Positions 31,105 through 40,067 of a stretch of DNA of 64,000 bases are shown piece after piece (position 1 is the stretch's first letter; every line of letters begins with the position of its first letter). Where the stretch lies: positions 1 to 64,000 of the forward strand of contig NZ_SCMK01000017.1 in the NCBI RefSeq assembly GCF_005503355.1. The letters run 5' to 3'. The DNA is from Sphingomonas sp. 1F27F7B. GTDB taxonomy: Bacteria; Pseudomonadota; Alphaproteobacteria; Sphingomonadales; Sphingomonadaceae. Position numbers and translations under genes: made by a program. The notes beneath the pieces were generated by a model that saw only the letters and a program-made list of their open reading frames with translations, did not search any database and was not told the origin of the DNA.

Positions 31105-33239
31105 GCTGCCAGTCCTTTCGGGGTGAAGCGATTGGTGGAGGCGACGAGCGCCTCGATGTCGAGGATGAGCGCGATCGAGCCGTCGCCGAGGATGGTGGCG
31201 CCGCCCAGGCCGCGGATCGGGTGGAGATTCTGGTCGAGGCTCTTGATCACCACCTCGCGGCGATCGTCGATGGTATCGACCACCAGGCCGACCTTGCCCG
31301 AGCCTTCGTTCTCGACGATCACGACCAGGCTGTCCTCGATCGCGCGATCGTCGTTGAGGCCGAAGATCTCGGTCGCGCGCTTCACGGGGACATATTCGCC
31401 GCGCATGTCGATCACTTCGCTGTCGGGCGAGGTGCGCTTCACCTGGCCCGGCTCGGGCTGCACCGTCTCGAGCACATGCGCGAGCGGCAGCACGAAGCGC
31501 TGGCCGGCGAGGCGGACGATCATGCCGTCCAGGATCGCCAGGGTGAGCGGCAGGATCATCGTGAAGGTGGTGCCTTCGCCGGGGATCGAGTGGATCTCCA
31601 CCCGGCCGCCCAGCGCCTCGACGTTCGAGCGGACCACGTCCATGCCCACGCCGCGGCCCGAGATGTTCGAGATCGTGTCGGCGGTCGAGAAGCCCGGCGC
31701 GCAGATCAACTGGTCGATCTCTTCGTTCGACAGCTGCGCGTCGGCGCTGATGATGCCCTTCTCGACGGCCTTGGCGCGAACCTTCTCGCGGTTGATGCCG
31801 CGGCCATTGTCCTGCACCCGCACGAAGATGCGGGCGCCGCGCTGCTCGGCCGAGAGCTTGATCGTGCCCTCCGGGCTCTTGCCCGCGGCGATGCGCTCCT
31901 CCGCGCTTTCCAGGCCATGGTCGGCGGCGTTGCGGATCATGTGCGTCAGCGGATCGCCGATCTTCTCGATCACGCCCTTGTCGACTTCGGTGGTCTCGCC
32001 CACCGTCTCGAGCAGGATCTGCTTGCCGGTCTCCACCGAAAGGTCGCGCAGCATGCGCGGCACGCGGCTGAAGGCCTGCTTGATCGGCTGCGCGCGCAGC
32101 GACATCACATTGTCCTGGATCTGCCGCGTCAGGCGCGCGAGCTCGGGCAGCTCGACGCGCTGGCGATCGGCCGGCGACAGCCGGTCGGCCAGGATCGAGT
32201 TGCGGATCACCAGCTCGCCGACCAGGTTGAGCAGCAGGTCGAGCTTGCCCAGGTCTACGCGGATCGTCTGCTGCCCTTCGCCGCCTGCCTTGGGTGCGAT
32301 GGCGGGCGTCTCGATGCCGCCGACGGGCGGCGAGGCGGCGGCGATCGTCTCGACGACGCGCTGCATCTCGGCGGCGAAATCCTCGATGCCGGCGGTCACC
32401 GGCACGAAGCCGAATTCGTCGGCCGTCGGTGCGGCTTCGGCCAGGGGCGCGGCGGTCGCTTCGTCGCGGCGGACCTCGATGATCGAGTCCGGCGCCACGA
32501 AGTCGAAGCAATCGTTGATGTCGCTCTCGGCCACTTCGCCCGGAACGCGCAGCGTCCAGGTGAGATAGGCGTCCTCGGGATCCAGATCGCGCAGCGGCGG
32601 CACCGCGGCCGTGTCGACCGCGACGACCTCGCCACCCAGCGCCTCGAGCTCGCGGATGATCAGCAGCGGCTCGCCGGCATTGGCGAGCGCCGCGCGCGAC
32701 GGCTTGAAGGTGACGATCCAGGCGGCATCGGCGACGGGCAGCGCGGCGGGCGCGTCGAAATCGTCGAGCGAGACGGCCATCGGCACGAAGCCGAACTCGT
32801 CCGCTTCGCCGGCCGGCGCCTCGGCGGCAGGGCTGCCGTCATCGGCGCCCTTGTCCGCAAGCACCTGCTCGAGTGCGGCCAGCGCGGCCTGGTCGGCCGG
32901 GCGGGGCGCCAGGCCCTTGGCGGATTCGACATGGTCGGTCAGGATGTCGAAGGCGCTCAGCATCACCTTGACCACGCCGGGGCTCGGCGGGATCTTGCCG
33001 GCGCGTACTTCGTCGAGGACATTCTCGAACTTGTGCGCAAAGGCAGTGAGGTCGGCATGGCCGAACGCGCCGGCGCCGCCCTTGATCGAATGGACCGCGC
33101 GGAACACGCCTGCGATCGTCTCGGCCGAGACGTCGCCGGCCTGCATGGCCGACAGGCCCTGCTCGGCGGTGGTCAGGCCCTCGGCGCATTCTTCGAAGAA
33201 GATCGCCTGGATCTCGTCGAGTTCCTCGCTCACGGGCAC
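31101..33239 (-). CDS. cheA: Chemotaxis histidine kinase CheA
   Basis: Kinase that phosphorylates CheY and CheB in response to chemoreceptors. The 712-residue protein has an Hpt domain (His50 in FRAVHSIKGGAGAFGHADLT), an acidic, repeated linker region containing three DEFGFVPM/VxxxxxDF segments, dimerisation helices, the catalytic domain (MIRNAADHGLESAEERIA, DNGRGINREKV, SGRGVGMDVV) and a C-terminal CheW-like domain. It overlaps cheY1 by 10 bases and cheW by 4. The repeated DEFGFVP motif (near residues 145, 270 and variants) may serve as CheY/CheB-binding sites; this is inference. Confidence 0.97.
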   Translation of the reverse strand: MPVSEELDEIQAIFFEECAEGLTTAEQGLSAMQAGDVSAETIAGVFRAVHSIKGGAGAFGHADLTAFAHKFENVLDEVRAGKIPPSPGVVKVMLSAFDILTDHVESAKGLAPRPADQAALAALEQVLADKGADDGSPAAEAPAGEADEFGFVPMAVSLDDFDAPAALPVADAAWIVTFKPSRAALANAGEPLLIIRELEALGGEVVAVDTAAVPPLRDLDPEDAYLTWTLRVPGEVAESDINDCFDFVAPDSIIEVRRDEATAAPLAEAAPTADEFGFVPVTAGIEDFAAEMQRVVETIAAASPPVGGIETPAIAPKAGGEGQQTIRVDLGKLDLLLNLVGELVIRNSILADRLSPADRQRVELPELARLTRQIQDNVMSLRAQPIKQAFSRVPRMLRDLSVETGKQILLETVGETTEVDKGVIEKIGDPLTHMIRNAADHGLESAEERIAAGKSPEGTIKLSAEQRGARIFVRVQDNGRGINREKVRAKAVEKGIISADAQLSNEEIDQLICAPGFSTADTISNISGRGVGMDVVRSNVEALGGRVEIHSIPGEGTTFTMILPLTLAILDGMIVRLAGQRFVLPLAHVLETVQPEPGQVKRTSPDSEVIDMRGEYVPVKRATEIFGLNDDRAIEDSLVVIVENEGSGKVGLVVDTIDDRREVVIKSLDQNLHPIRGLGGATILGDGSIALILDIEALVASTNRFTPKGLAA

Positions 33240-33595
33240 ACCCGGCGGATCGCCGCCCCCAGCTTGGTCGCTTCGAACGGCTTGGTGATCCAGCCGGTGG
33301 CGCCGGCCTCACGGGCGCGCGCCTTCTTCTCGTCCGAGAATTCGGTCGACAGCACCAGGATCGGCGTGCCGCGGAAGCCGGAGACCGCGCGCACTGCCTC
33401 GATCAGCTCGAACCCGTCCATCTTCGGCATGTTGATGTCGGTGATCAGCAGGTCGGGCTGCACTTCGTGCATGCGCTCCAGCCCGTGCTCGCCGTCATTG
33501 GCGCTCTCGATGCGGAAGCCCTGCGCGGTCAGCGACGTCTTGAGCAGCATGCGCATGCTCGCCGAATCGTCGACGGTAAGGATCAACTTGCTCAC
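33230..33595 (-). CDS. cheY: Chemotaxis response regulator CheY (copy 1)
   Basis: Single receiver, 121 residues, acidic pair VDD (8-10), Asp53 in LLITDINMPKMDG, Thr/Ser in VLSTEF and Lys in ITKPF. Its ATG overlaps the STAS gene stop. This MSKLILTVDDSASMR type is the CheY usually encoded just before cheA in alphaproteobacteria. Confidence 0.95.
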   Translation of the reverse strand: MSKLILTVDDSASMRMLLKTSLTAQGFRIESANDGEHGLERMHEVQPDLLITDINMPKMDGFELIEAVRAVSGFRGTPILVLSTEFSDEKKARAREAGATGWITKPFEATKLGAAIRRVCP

Positions 33596-33915
33596 TGGAC
33601 GTCTCCGGTCTCGAGGCCGATCGTCGCGGCCAGGTGGCAGCGCTGCACGCGATCGACGAATGCGGGGCTGGGATTGGCGATGCGGAACTCCTGGCCGCCT
33701 GCGGCCGCCTCGGCGCGCGCCGCGACGAGCAGCTGGAGCACGGCCTGGCCGACGCTCTCGACTTCGGACGCGTCGATCTCGATCGCGTCGTCCAGGTCCG
33801 CGGCGAGCACGAGGCGCACGCGCAGGTCTTCGGCCGTGACGGTGGTGCCATGGACGGGGAGGCGCAGCGCGCGCTCCTCGGCGTCAGGCAGCGGCAGCGA
33901 CTGGGACTGGTCCAT
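33592..33915 (-). CDS. STAS-domain protein of the chemotaxis operon
   Basis: The 107-residue protein has a STAS/anti-sigma-antagonist-like fold: LRLPVHGTTVTAEDLRVRLV, then DDAIEIDASEVESVGQAVLQLLVAAR and GGQEFRIANPSPAFVDRVQRCH. The residue corresponding to the phosphorylatable Ser of SpoIIAA sits in EVESVGQA. Such proteins commonly precede cheY-cheA in alphaproteobacterial operons; their role is not settled. ATG 33915 overlaps motA by 32 bases; an upstream start at 33930 would extend the overlap. Confidence 0.8.
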   Translation of the reverse strand: MDQSQSLPLPDAEERALRLPVHGTTVTAEDLRVRLVLAADLDDAIEIDASEVESVGQAVLQLLVAARAEAAAGGQEFRIANPSPAFVDRVQRCHLAATIGLETGDVQ

Positions 33916-34774
33916 TCTTGGCCTCGTCAAGTGCGGTTTCTAGTTGCTGGAAGCTCGGCGCATAGGCCGACGGAGTCATGCGGCGGGCGATCTCGATCGC
34001 CACCTGGACCGGCTGGTTCTGGGCATAGGCGACGATCGCCGTCTTCACGATCGAATAGGGCTTGCCGTCGGCCTCGAGCGTCTCGAGCAGCTTGGCGGCG
34101 AGGGGGCCGACCACGCAGTAGCTCAGCAGCACGCCCAGAAAGGTGCCGACCAGCGCGCCGCCGATCATCGCGCCCAGGATCTCGGTCGGCTGGTCGATCG
34201 AGCCCATGGTCTTGATGACGCCGAGCACGGCGGCGACGATGCCCAGGGCGGGCAGGCCGTCGGCCATGATCTGCAGCGCGTGCTGCGGGCCGGCCTCTTC
34301 GTGGTGATGCTTCTCGATGTCCGCGTCCATCGCGGCCTCGATCTGATGCGGGTCCTCGAAGTTGACCGTCATCATGCGCAGATAGTCGCAGATGAACTCG
34401 ATCAGGTGATGGTCCTTGAGCAGGCGCGGATAGGGCGTGAAGAGATTGCTCTCCTCCGGCAGGTCCAGATGCGGCTCGAGCGCGGTGGCGCCCCCCTTTT
34501 TGAAGGTGGAGAGCACGGTGAACATCAAGGTGAGCAGGTCCTTATAGTCCTGCGCCTTCCACTTGCCGCCCTTGAACGCGCGCATGATGCCGGTGCCGGC
34601 CTTCTTGATCGTCGCCATCGAGTTGGCGACGATGAAGGCGCCGATCGCGGCGCCCGCGATCGCCATCATCTCGTGCGGCAGCGCATGCGCGATGATCTCG
34701 AACTTGCCGCCCGACATGATGAAGCTGCCGAAGACGCAGACGAGAATGATGATGAATCCGATGCCGTTGAGCAT
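33884..34774 (-). CDS. motA: Flagellar stator protein MotA
   Basis: Proton-channel subunit of the stator. The 296-residue protein has four membrane helices, with a large cytoplasmic loop (about 60-165) carrying the charged segment that contacts FliG, and GLPALGIVAAVLGVIKTMG and GALVGTFLGVLLSYCVVGPL near the C-terminus. ATG 34774 is 34 bases from a CCTATAAT box. It is the first gene of the long che-mot operon, indicating co-expression of stator and chemotaxis genes. Confidence 0.97.
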   Translation of the reverse strand: MLNGIGFIIILVCVFGSFIMSGGKFEIIAHALPHEMMAIAGAAIGAFIVANSMATIKKAGTGIMRAFKGGKWKAQDYKDLLTLMFTVLSTFKKGGATALEPHLDLPEESNLFTPYPRLLKDHHLIEFICDYLRMMTVNFEDPHQIEAAMDADIEKHHHEEAGPQHALQIMADGLPALGIVAAVLGVIKTMGSIDQPTEILGAMIGGALVGTFLGVLLSYCVVGPLAAKLLETLEADGKPYSIVKTAIVAYAQNQPVQVAIEIARRMTPSAYAPSFQQLETALDEAKNGPVPVAAAA

Positions 34775-34807
34775 GGCGGTTCGCCCGATGTCCCTGTTGT
34801 TTCCAGA

Positions 34808-34815
34808 ATTATAGG
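34808..34815 (-). promoter_or_regulatory. CCTATAAT box of motA-che operon
   Basis: TATAAT (34813 down to 34808) preceded by CCTTCC and CGGCAA. Predicted leader about 27 nt. Confidence 0.6.
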
Positions 34816-34854
34816 AAGGATTTGCCGGCCATGGTTGCCGCGCCGGCAAATAGC

Positions 34855-35673
34855 TCAGGCTGCTTCGGCCGCCCGATCCTGCCAGTCGATGACCGCGAGA
34901 TAGTTGCGCAGCCGGTTCGCCTCGAGCGAGGCGAGGAGCTTGTTGTTGTGCCAGGGCACGATCATCTCGGCCAGCGCGGGAGCCCAGGGCGCCGAGCTGT
35001 CGAACAGCACGCCGAGACCGAACACCGCGGGCACGTGCGCCCAGGCGAGCGGACGCTCCTCGGTCTGCGCCTCGGCCCGGAAATCCTCCACTGCAGTTAG
35101 CACGCCGTTGCGGGGGCCGCCTTCGTGCAGCGCCCAGGCGAAGCTGCCCGCGCCGCGGAAGCCGCGATTGGGCAGGCAGTCGGGCTGGCCGAGCGAGACG
35201 CCGCCGTCGAAGCTGTGCGGGTGGCGATGCTCCTCCGGGATCCGGTCGGGCGCATAATAGCAGTCGCGGCGGGCGCACGGCCACGAGACGTCGTGCATGA
35301 GCGCCAGCAGCGGCTTGCCGTCGCGCCGCGCGATCTGGTCGGCGATGCGCAGCTCGTTGATCACCGTGTAGTAATTATGGTCGCCGTCGATCACCCAGGC
35401 ATCGATGTCCGACAGCTTCGGCATCGCCTCATGGCTCGGCTCGGCAATGTGGCGCACTTCGGGCGTCTGGCGGGCCCAGGCCAGGAACTCGGCCTTGGGC
35501 GCCGGATCGATGCTGGTCAGGCTGCCGCCGGCCAGGCGCGCATAGGCGGCAAGCTGCTGCGACATGCCGCCGAACTCGGCGCCCACCTCGGCAATGTTGC
35601 GAGCCTCGGCGATCTGCAGGCTGCGAAGGATGATGTCCGAGAATTCCGACATGGAATGGATCAACAGGCTCAT
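34855..35673 (-). CDS. Class I SAM-dependent methyltransferase-like protein
   Basis: The 272-residue protein has a Rossmann methyltransferase N-terminus: IAEVGAEFGGMSQQLAAYA (SAM-binding loop), LTSIDPAPK acidic end of strand 2, and DAWVIDGDHNYYTVINELR, typical of the Methyltransf_24 / cephalosporin-hydroxylase-like group that acts in glycan or small-molecule modification. The C-terminal half is Trp/His-rich. It overlaps the HAD gene by 4 bases and shares its promoter box, so flagellin or glycan modification is a plausible role. Confidence 0.75.
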   Translation of the reverse strand: MSLLIHSMSEFSDIILRSLQIAEARNIAEVGAEFGGMSQQLAAYARLAGGSLTSIDPAPKAEFLAWARQTPEVRHIAEPSHEAMPKLSDIDAWVIDGDHNYYTVINELRIADQIARRDGKPLLALMHDVSWPCARRDCYYAPDRIPEEHRHPHSFDGGVSLGQPDCLPNRGFRGAGSFAWALHEGGPRNGVLTAVEDFRAEAQTEERPLAWAHVPAVFGLGVLFDSSAPWAPALAEMIVPWHNNKLLASLEANRLRNYLAVIDWQDRAAEAA

Positions 35674-38069
35674 GCGATGGCTCCCTGGAGCGTGGCGTTG
35701 GAAGGCGAGGGCGCGGCCGGCTGGCGCGCGGCGATGGGGCGGAAGGCCAGGGCCAGCATCATCTGCCGGTCTCCCTGCCGCGGCGGCGGCGGGACCATCA
35801 TGAAGGCGAACTCGTTCTCGCAGCGGAAGAGATAGGGCGCGACCTGCTCCATGCCCTCGAGCGAAGGCAGCGCGTCGGTTTCCTGATTGCCGTCGGGATG
35901 CTGCTTGTCGCTCAGGAAGCGGTCGACGGGCATGAAGCTCACGCTCTCCACCTGCACATAGTCGAAGAGCTGGCCGAACTGCACGCCCACCGAGAAGCGG
36001 CTGTCGCCGATCGGGATGGGGGCGAGATAATAGCCGTCATGCGTCGGCGTGGCGGTCACCGTGCCGGTCGAGACCTGGTTGCCGTCGGCGACGATCAGCG
36101 GCAGCGCGATCGAGTTGTCGACGAAATCCTGATATTTGAGCGGCATCGCGAAGCGGCGCTGCGCCAGCAGGCTGAGCTTGAGCGCCAGCCCCTCGCCGTG
36201 CAGCTCCGCCGGCAGATACATGCGCTCGGCACCCTTCATGTAGAACAGGCCGCGCTGGCGCAGCCCGCGCCGTGCGATGGCGGGGTCGAACAGCGAGACG
36301 GTATTGTCCACGCCCAGGTTGATGTCGTGCTCGAACGCGCCGAGCACTGCGAGCTCGGCTTCGAGCGGCACGTACATCAGCCGGCCGAGCACGCCCGCCG
36401 CGCCGCGGCGCCACATGATCGCCTCGTGCGCGGGGCGCCCCGCGCGGATCGTCACGCTGCCTTCATCGCGCACGAAGCGCAGGCAGCCTGCCTGCACCCG
36501 GTCGCGCACGTCCGACTGGCGCGACTTGATCGAGCTGCCGCGGCGGATCGCAGTGCCGTCGGCTTCGTAATCGACCACCGATCCCTGGGCGGCGGTGCAC
36601 AACTGCTCGAGCACGGCGACATTGGCGCACAGCGCCTCGAGCGCGGCGCAGTCATAGTCGTCGTGGCCGATAAAGCCCTTCTTGTCGAAACCACTGCGCG
36701 ACTGCTCGCGCAGCAACAGGTAGCGGCCGGCGATCTGCACACCCAGCTCGCGGGCGAGCAGCGGCTCGACATCGTTCTGGACCGATCCGTTATAGCCCAG
36801 GTCGACCAGCATCAGCGTATCGCCCCTGGCGGGATTCACTGCCTTGCGGACATGCGCGATCAGCCGGTCGGCGAAGCTGCGCGACGCCTGGGTGATGCGG
36901 CGCATGCGCTGCGGGTCCTGGATCGCCTTGAGAAAGGCGCCGGGGCGGGGATTGTCCTTGACCAGCCTGGCCGCTTCGGCGGCCGGCAGCAGCAGCTGCT
37001 TCGCCACCGCGGTCAGGTCGCCGCAGATCTCGCGCTGGAGATAGCGATCGACCGCTCCCGGCGTTGCCAGCGCGGCGGCGGTGCCGGTGAAGCGGCTGAT
37101 TTCCACGGCGTGGCCGACGCTGCCGCGCGCTTCGTGGACAAGCTGCGGCAGATGGCCGTCGCGCATCAGGAACACCGCGTGCACGGTGCCGCCATGCTGC
37201 GCCCGCAGCGCCGCGGCCTCGTCGTCCAGCCAGCGGTCGAACCCGTTCAGCACGGGGCCCAGCGTGGTATAGCCGAGCACTTCGGCGGCATCGCCCAGCT
37301 GCGGTTCGACGGCGGCGATCGTCGCGCGGTGTGGCTGGTGGGTGATCGCGACGCCGGCCGCGGTCGGGTGAAAGATGTTGCTGATCGCGCTTTCCAGGCG
37401 GATGCGCTGCTCGCTGCCCTCGGTAAACTGCTTGAGATGCAGCGTGTTCACCCCGAACGGCGCGACGCCGTCGACGTCTGCCTTCTTGTTGTCGCCGATG
37501 TGCAGGATCTGCTCGGGCGCGATCCTGAGCGCCTTGAGCACCGGGCCGTACAGGCCTTCGCCCTTGGCCTTGCCGTGGAAGGACGAGCAGAAGATCCGGC
37601 CGATCAGCCCGGCGACTTCCTCGCCCGCCGCGGCGGCGATCAGGCCGCGCAGCTGCTTTTCGTCGAGATAGGTGTCGGAAACGATGATCGTCTCGATGCC
37701 CTTCGCCTTGGCCGCGCGCATCAGCGCCACGGTGGGCGCGAAGGCGAAGCAGTGGCGTGCCTCGGCGTCGAGCTCGTCCCGCACCGCGGCGGCGCGCTCG
37801 GCGGCGCTCGCATTGGGCATCAGCTCGGCATAGACCTCGTCGATATGGACTTCGTTGCGGCGGTGGCGGACGGCGGCGGTGCTCCGCGCGGTCTGCTCGG
37901 CCCAGCCGCGCTGGAGGAGGTTGGCTTCGCCGAGCGCGCCGAACAGATCGCGCGGGGCATGCACGTCGCGCCACAGCAGCGTGTCGAAACAGTCGAGCGA
38001 GAGCAGGGTCACGCCCGGATAGGCGTCCAATGCCGACGGCAGCGCGTGCGGAAGGATTGCGTTGACCAA
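35670..38069 (-). CDS. Large HAD-superfamily protein
   Basis: About 799 residues. The N-terminal HAD phosphatase domain has motif I SLDCFDTLL (Asp26, Asp29), motif II IIVSDTYLD, motif III FHGKAKGEG and motif IV HIGDNKKADVDG. The remaining 500 residues form an unidentified domain with a VDLGYNGSVQNDV element often seen in HAD proteins of polysaccharide clusters. TTG 38069 (GGGGA 7 bases upstream) is preferred over a GTG at 38111, which would lie at or before the predicted transcription start. It heads a two-gene unit with the methyltransferase, divergent from flaF; a role in glycosylation or phosphosugar processing for flagellin is inferred. Confidence 0.75.
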   Translation of the reverse strand: MVNAILPHALPSALDAYPGVTLLSLDCFDTLLWRDVHAPRDLFGALGEANLLQRGWAEQTARSTAAVRHRRNEVHIDEVYAELMPNASAAERAAAVRDELDAEARHCFAFAPTVALMRAAKAKGIETIIVSDTYLDEKQLRGLIAAAAGEEVAGLIGRIFCSSFHGKAKGEGLYGPVLKALRIAPEQILHIGDNKKADVDGVAPFGVNTLHLKQFTEGSEQRIRLESAISNIFHPTAAGVAITHQPHRATIAAVEPQLGDAAEVLGYTTLGPVLNGFDRWLDDEAAALRAQHGGTVHAVFLMRDGHLPQLVHEARGSVGHAVEISRFTGTAAALATPGAVDRYLQREICGDLTAVAKQLLLPAAEAARLVKDNPRPGAFLKAIQDPQRMRRITQASRSFADRLIAHVRKAVNPARGDTLMLVDLGYNGSVQNDVEPLLARELGVQIAGRYLLLREQSRSGFDKKGFIGHDDYDCAALEALCANVAVLEQLCTAAQGSVVDYEADGTAIRRGSSIKSRQSDVRDRVQAGCLRFVRDEGSVTIRAGRPAHEAIMWRRGAAGVLGRLMYVPLEAELAVLGAFEHDINLGVDNTVSLFDPAIARRGLRQRGLFYMKGAERMYLPAELHGEGLALKLSLLAQRRFAMPLKYQDFVDNSIALPLIVADGNQVSTGTVTATPTHDGYYLAPIPIGDSRFSVGVQFGQLFDYVQVESVSFMPVDRFLSDKQHPDGNQETDALPSLEGMEQVAPYLFRCENEFAFMMVPPPPRQGDRQMMLALAFRPIAARQPAAPSPSNATLQGAIA

Positions 38070-38115
38070 TGATTTTCCCCGGATGCGCGCCCGCAATTCG
38101 GTAGGGCGCACTAAT

Positions 38116-38123
38116 CTTATAGG
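38116..38123 (-). promoter_or_regulatory. CCTATAAG box of HAD-methyltransferase unit
   Basis: TATAAG (38121 down to 38116) preceded by CGCATCC. GACCGTT lies 16 bases upstream, as for the fliK box. Confidence 0.55.
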
Positions 38124-38152
38124 ATGCGCGCACCCGGAACGGTCGCGATCGT

Positions 38153-38160
38153 CCTAGAAT
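38153..38160 (+). promoter_or_regulatory. CCTAGAAT box of flaF
   Basis: TAGAAT at 38155-38160 preceded by ATCGTCC, 26 bases before the flaF ATG and divergent from the HAD box. Confidence 0.5.
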
Positions 38161-38185
38161 GAAGGGTCAAGCAAATGGAGCGAGC

Positions 38186-38548
38186 ATGACCCTTAGTGCC
38201 TATCAGGCGGCCCGTGCACGGGCTGAAACGCCGCGCTCGGCAGAGCTCAGGCTGCTGGGCGAGATCACCGGCGAGATGATGGAAGCGGAAGAGCGCGGGC
38301 TGAAGGGCGCGCTGCTGATGCCGCCTCTGCATCGCAATCGCCAGATGTGGGACGCCTTCTCGACCGATTGCGGCATCGCCGGCAACGGCCTGCCGCACGA
38401 GTTGCGCGCGCAGATCATTTCGCTGGCCTTGTGGGTCGATCGCTTCACCAGCGACGTGATCGCCGGCCGCGAGCGGATCCGCGAGCTGATCGAAGTGAAC
38501 CGCATGATCATGGACGGGCTGCGGACGCCGCATCGCGCCGCCGCCTGA
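38186..38548 (+). CDS. flaF: Flagellin synthesis regulator FlaF
   Basis: Alphaproteobacterial factor needed for flagellin translation/secretion and acting with FlbT. The 120-residue protein has the FlaF hallmarks: AYQAARARAETPRSAELRLL at the N-terminus, RQMWDAFSTDCGIAGNGLP, HELRAQIISLALWVDRFT and ELIEVNRMIMDGL. ATG 38186 follows GGAG; an earlier ATG at 38159 lies before the predicted transcript start. flbT, its usual partner, is absent from the window. Terminator at 38569. Confidence 0.93.
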   Translation: MTLSAYQAARARAETPRSAELRLLGEITGEMMEAEERGLKGALLMPPLHRNRQMWDAFSTDCGIAGNGLPHELRAQIISLALWVDRFTSDVIAGRERIRELIEVNRMIMDGLRTPHRAAA

Positions 38549-38568
38549 TCCTTCCCATGGCCGATGGA

Positions 38569-38608
38569 GAGAGGCGCCCGGCGAGAGCCGCGGCGCCTCT
38601 CTTCGTTG
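38569..38608 (+). terminator. Terminator of flaF
   Basis: Ten-base-pair stem GAGAGGCGCC (38569-38578) with 38592-38601 and a 13-nt loop that itself can pair, followed by TTCGTTG. Confidence 0.75.
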
Positions 38609-38798
38609 CTCGCGCCATCGTCCGGCGGCAGTCGTGCCGCTGCGGTTCACGCCGCCGATATGCCGATATGAAGCGGGAAGAAGAGGCGCGGACGCAATGT
38701 TCGCGCAATGTAGCGCCACAAGTGCTGAGCCTGCGCTCGTGTGCCGACGGACATCACCCGGATCGTGCCGGGCCGCCGGTATCGCAGCAGGAGATGGT

Positions 38799-39962
38799 GT
38801 GCGCCCGTCGTTTCTCTCGTTGATGATGGTCATCGGCCTGCTCACTACGTTCGATCAGGCTGCCCGCGCGCAGGAGGCGCCGGCCATTGCGGCGCTCCCC
38901 CGGCCAAAGGCCGGGCAATCGCCCGGGGAATTCATTGCTGGCTATGCCGCGGAACATGGCTTCAGCGGCACGATCCTGGTGCAGAAGGGCGGTCGGGTAG
39001 TTTTCGAGCGCAGCTTCGGCCTCGCCAACCGCGCGCACAATGTTCCGAATGCGAACCGGACGCTCTATTGGGCCGCTTCGATCACCAAGCTGTTCACCTC
39101 GACGCTGATCCTCCAGCTCGCGGAGCAGCAGCGGCTGGATCTCGACCGGACGATCGGCGCCTATCTTCCCGAGTATCGCGGCGAAGCGGCGACGAAGGTG
39201 ACGGTCCGCCAGCTTCTCAACCACACCTCGGGATTGAGGAATATCGACGCCATCCCCAATATCGAGGACGAACGGCAGGCCATCCGCGCGCAGACCGAGG
39301 ACGCCGTCCGGCACGCCCGGCTGCCGCTCTATCAGACGCCCTACAGCAGCGACGATCTGCTTCGGAAGTTCTGCAGCGATCCCCTGGTCGGCGAGCCGGG
39401 CAAGGTCTTCGACTACAACAGTGCGGACTATATCATCCTGGGAAAGATCATCGAGCAGGCGTATGGTAAGCCGTTCGGCGCCGTGCTCGGCGAGCGCATC
39501 CTGATCCCCTTGCAGATGCGTTACAGCGGGTTGATGCGCCACGAGGACGTCGTTCCCAACCTTGCCGACGCCTATTCGCCCGGCGCCGATCGCCACGCGC
39601 TGCAACATGACATGCCGGTCTATCCTGAGAATTGGTACGCAGCCGGTGCGCTCTATTCGAGCGTCGGCGATCTGCTGCGCTTTTCCAATGCGCTGTTCGG
39701 CGGCCGGCTGATCGGCCGGCCGATGCTCGACCAGATGACGACGCCCGGGCTCGATCGCTACGGCCTGGGCCTCTGGGTGTACGACACCAAGGCCGGCGGG
39801 ACGACCCATCGCGTCGCGAAGCGTCCGGGCCATATCATGGGCACGCAGAGCCAGCTCTACCGGTTTCTGGACAGCGATCTGACCGTGATCATTCTGAGCA
39901 ATGCCGGAACCACCGATCTCGATGCCTTTGTGGCGGTGATTGGGAAGCGCATGTTCGAATGA
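38799..39962 (+). CDS. Beta-lactamase-family serine hydrolase
   Basis: The 387-residue protein has a signal peptide (about 1-28) and the class C/penicillin-binding fold: SITK (S-x-x-K) within YWAASITKLFTSTL, DYNSADY (the Y-x-N/S element) and RPGHIMG near the C-terminus (H-x-G). Such enzymes are esterases, D-amino-acid peptidases or beta-lactam hydrolases; substrate cannot be told. GTG 38799 with AGGAG at 5 bases is chosen; longer frames give no signal peptide. It is not obviously linked to motility. Confidence 0.88.
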   Translation: MRPSFLSLMMVIGLLTTFDQAARAQEAPAIAALPRPKAGQSPGEFIAGYAAEHGFSGTILVQKGGRVVFERSFGLANRAHNVPNANRTLYWAASITKLFTSTLILQLAEQQRLDLDRTIGAYLPEYRGEAATKVTVRQLLNHTSGLRNIDAIPNIEDERQAIRAQTEDAVRHARLPLYQTPYSSDDLLRKFCSDPLVGEPGKVFDYNSADYIILGKIIEQAYGKPFGAVLGERILIPLQMRYSGLMRHEDVVPNLADAYSPGADRHALQHDMPVYPENWYAAGALYSSVGDLLRFSNALFGGRLIGRPMLDQMTTPGLDRYGLGLWVYDTKAGGTTHRVAKRPGHIMGTQSQLYRFLDSDLTVIILSNAGTTDLDAFVAVIGKRMFE

Positions 39963-40010
39963 GCAAGGCGAGGTCCGCGAACCCGGAGGAAACGGGATGC
40001 GGGGCCCACA

Positions 40011-40044
40011 AGGAAAGGGCGCCCCGGCCGAAGCCGGGACGCCC
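40011..40044 (-). terminator. Terminator after the first chemoreceptor gene
   Basis: Twelve-base-pair stem (40033-40044 with 40017-40028, one wobble/mismatch) and a TTCG tetraloop, followed on the minus strand by TTTCCT. It also lies after the convergent serine hydrolase. Confidence 0.75.
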
Positions 40045-40067
40045 ATTTCGTCAGATGGAGCCGGGCC

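Noticed and set aside
38070-38111. GTG 38111 as start of the HAD protein
   Set aside because: It would lie at or upstream of the predicted transcription start from the box at 38116. TTG 38069 has a ribosome site, and the HAD motif spacing suits it.
38634-38798. N-terminal extension of the serine hydrolase back to 38634
   Set aside because: The extension is Arg/Cys-rich, lacks a ribosome site and would bury the signal peptide. GTG 38799 with AGGAG fits better.
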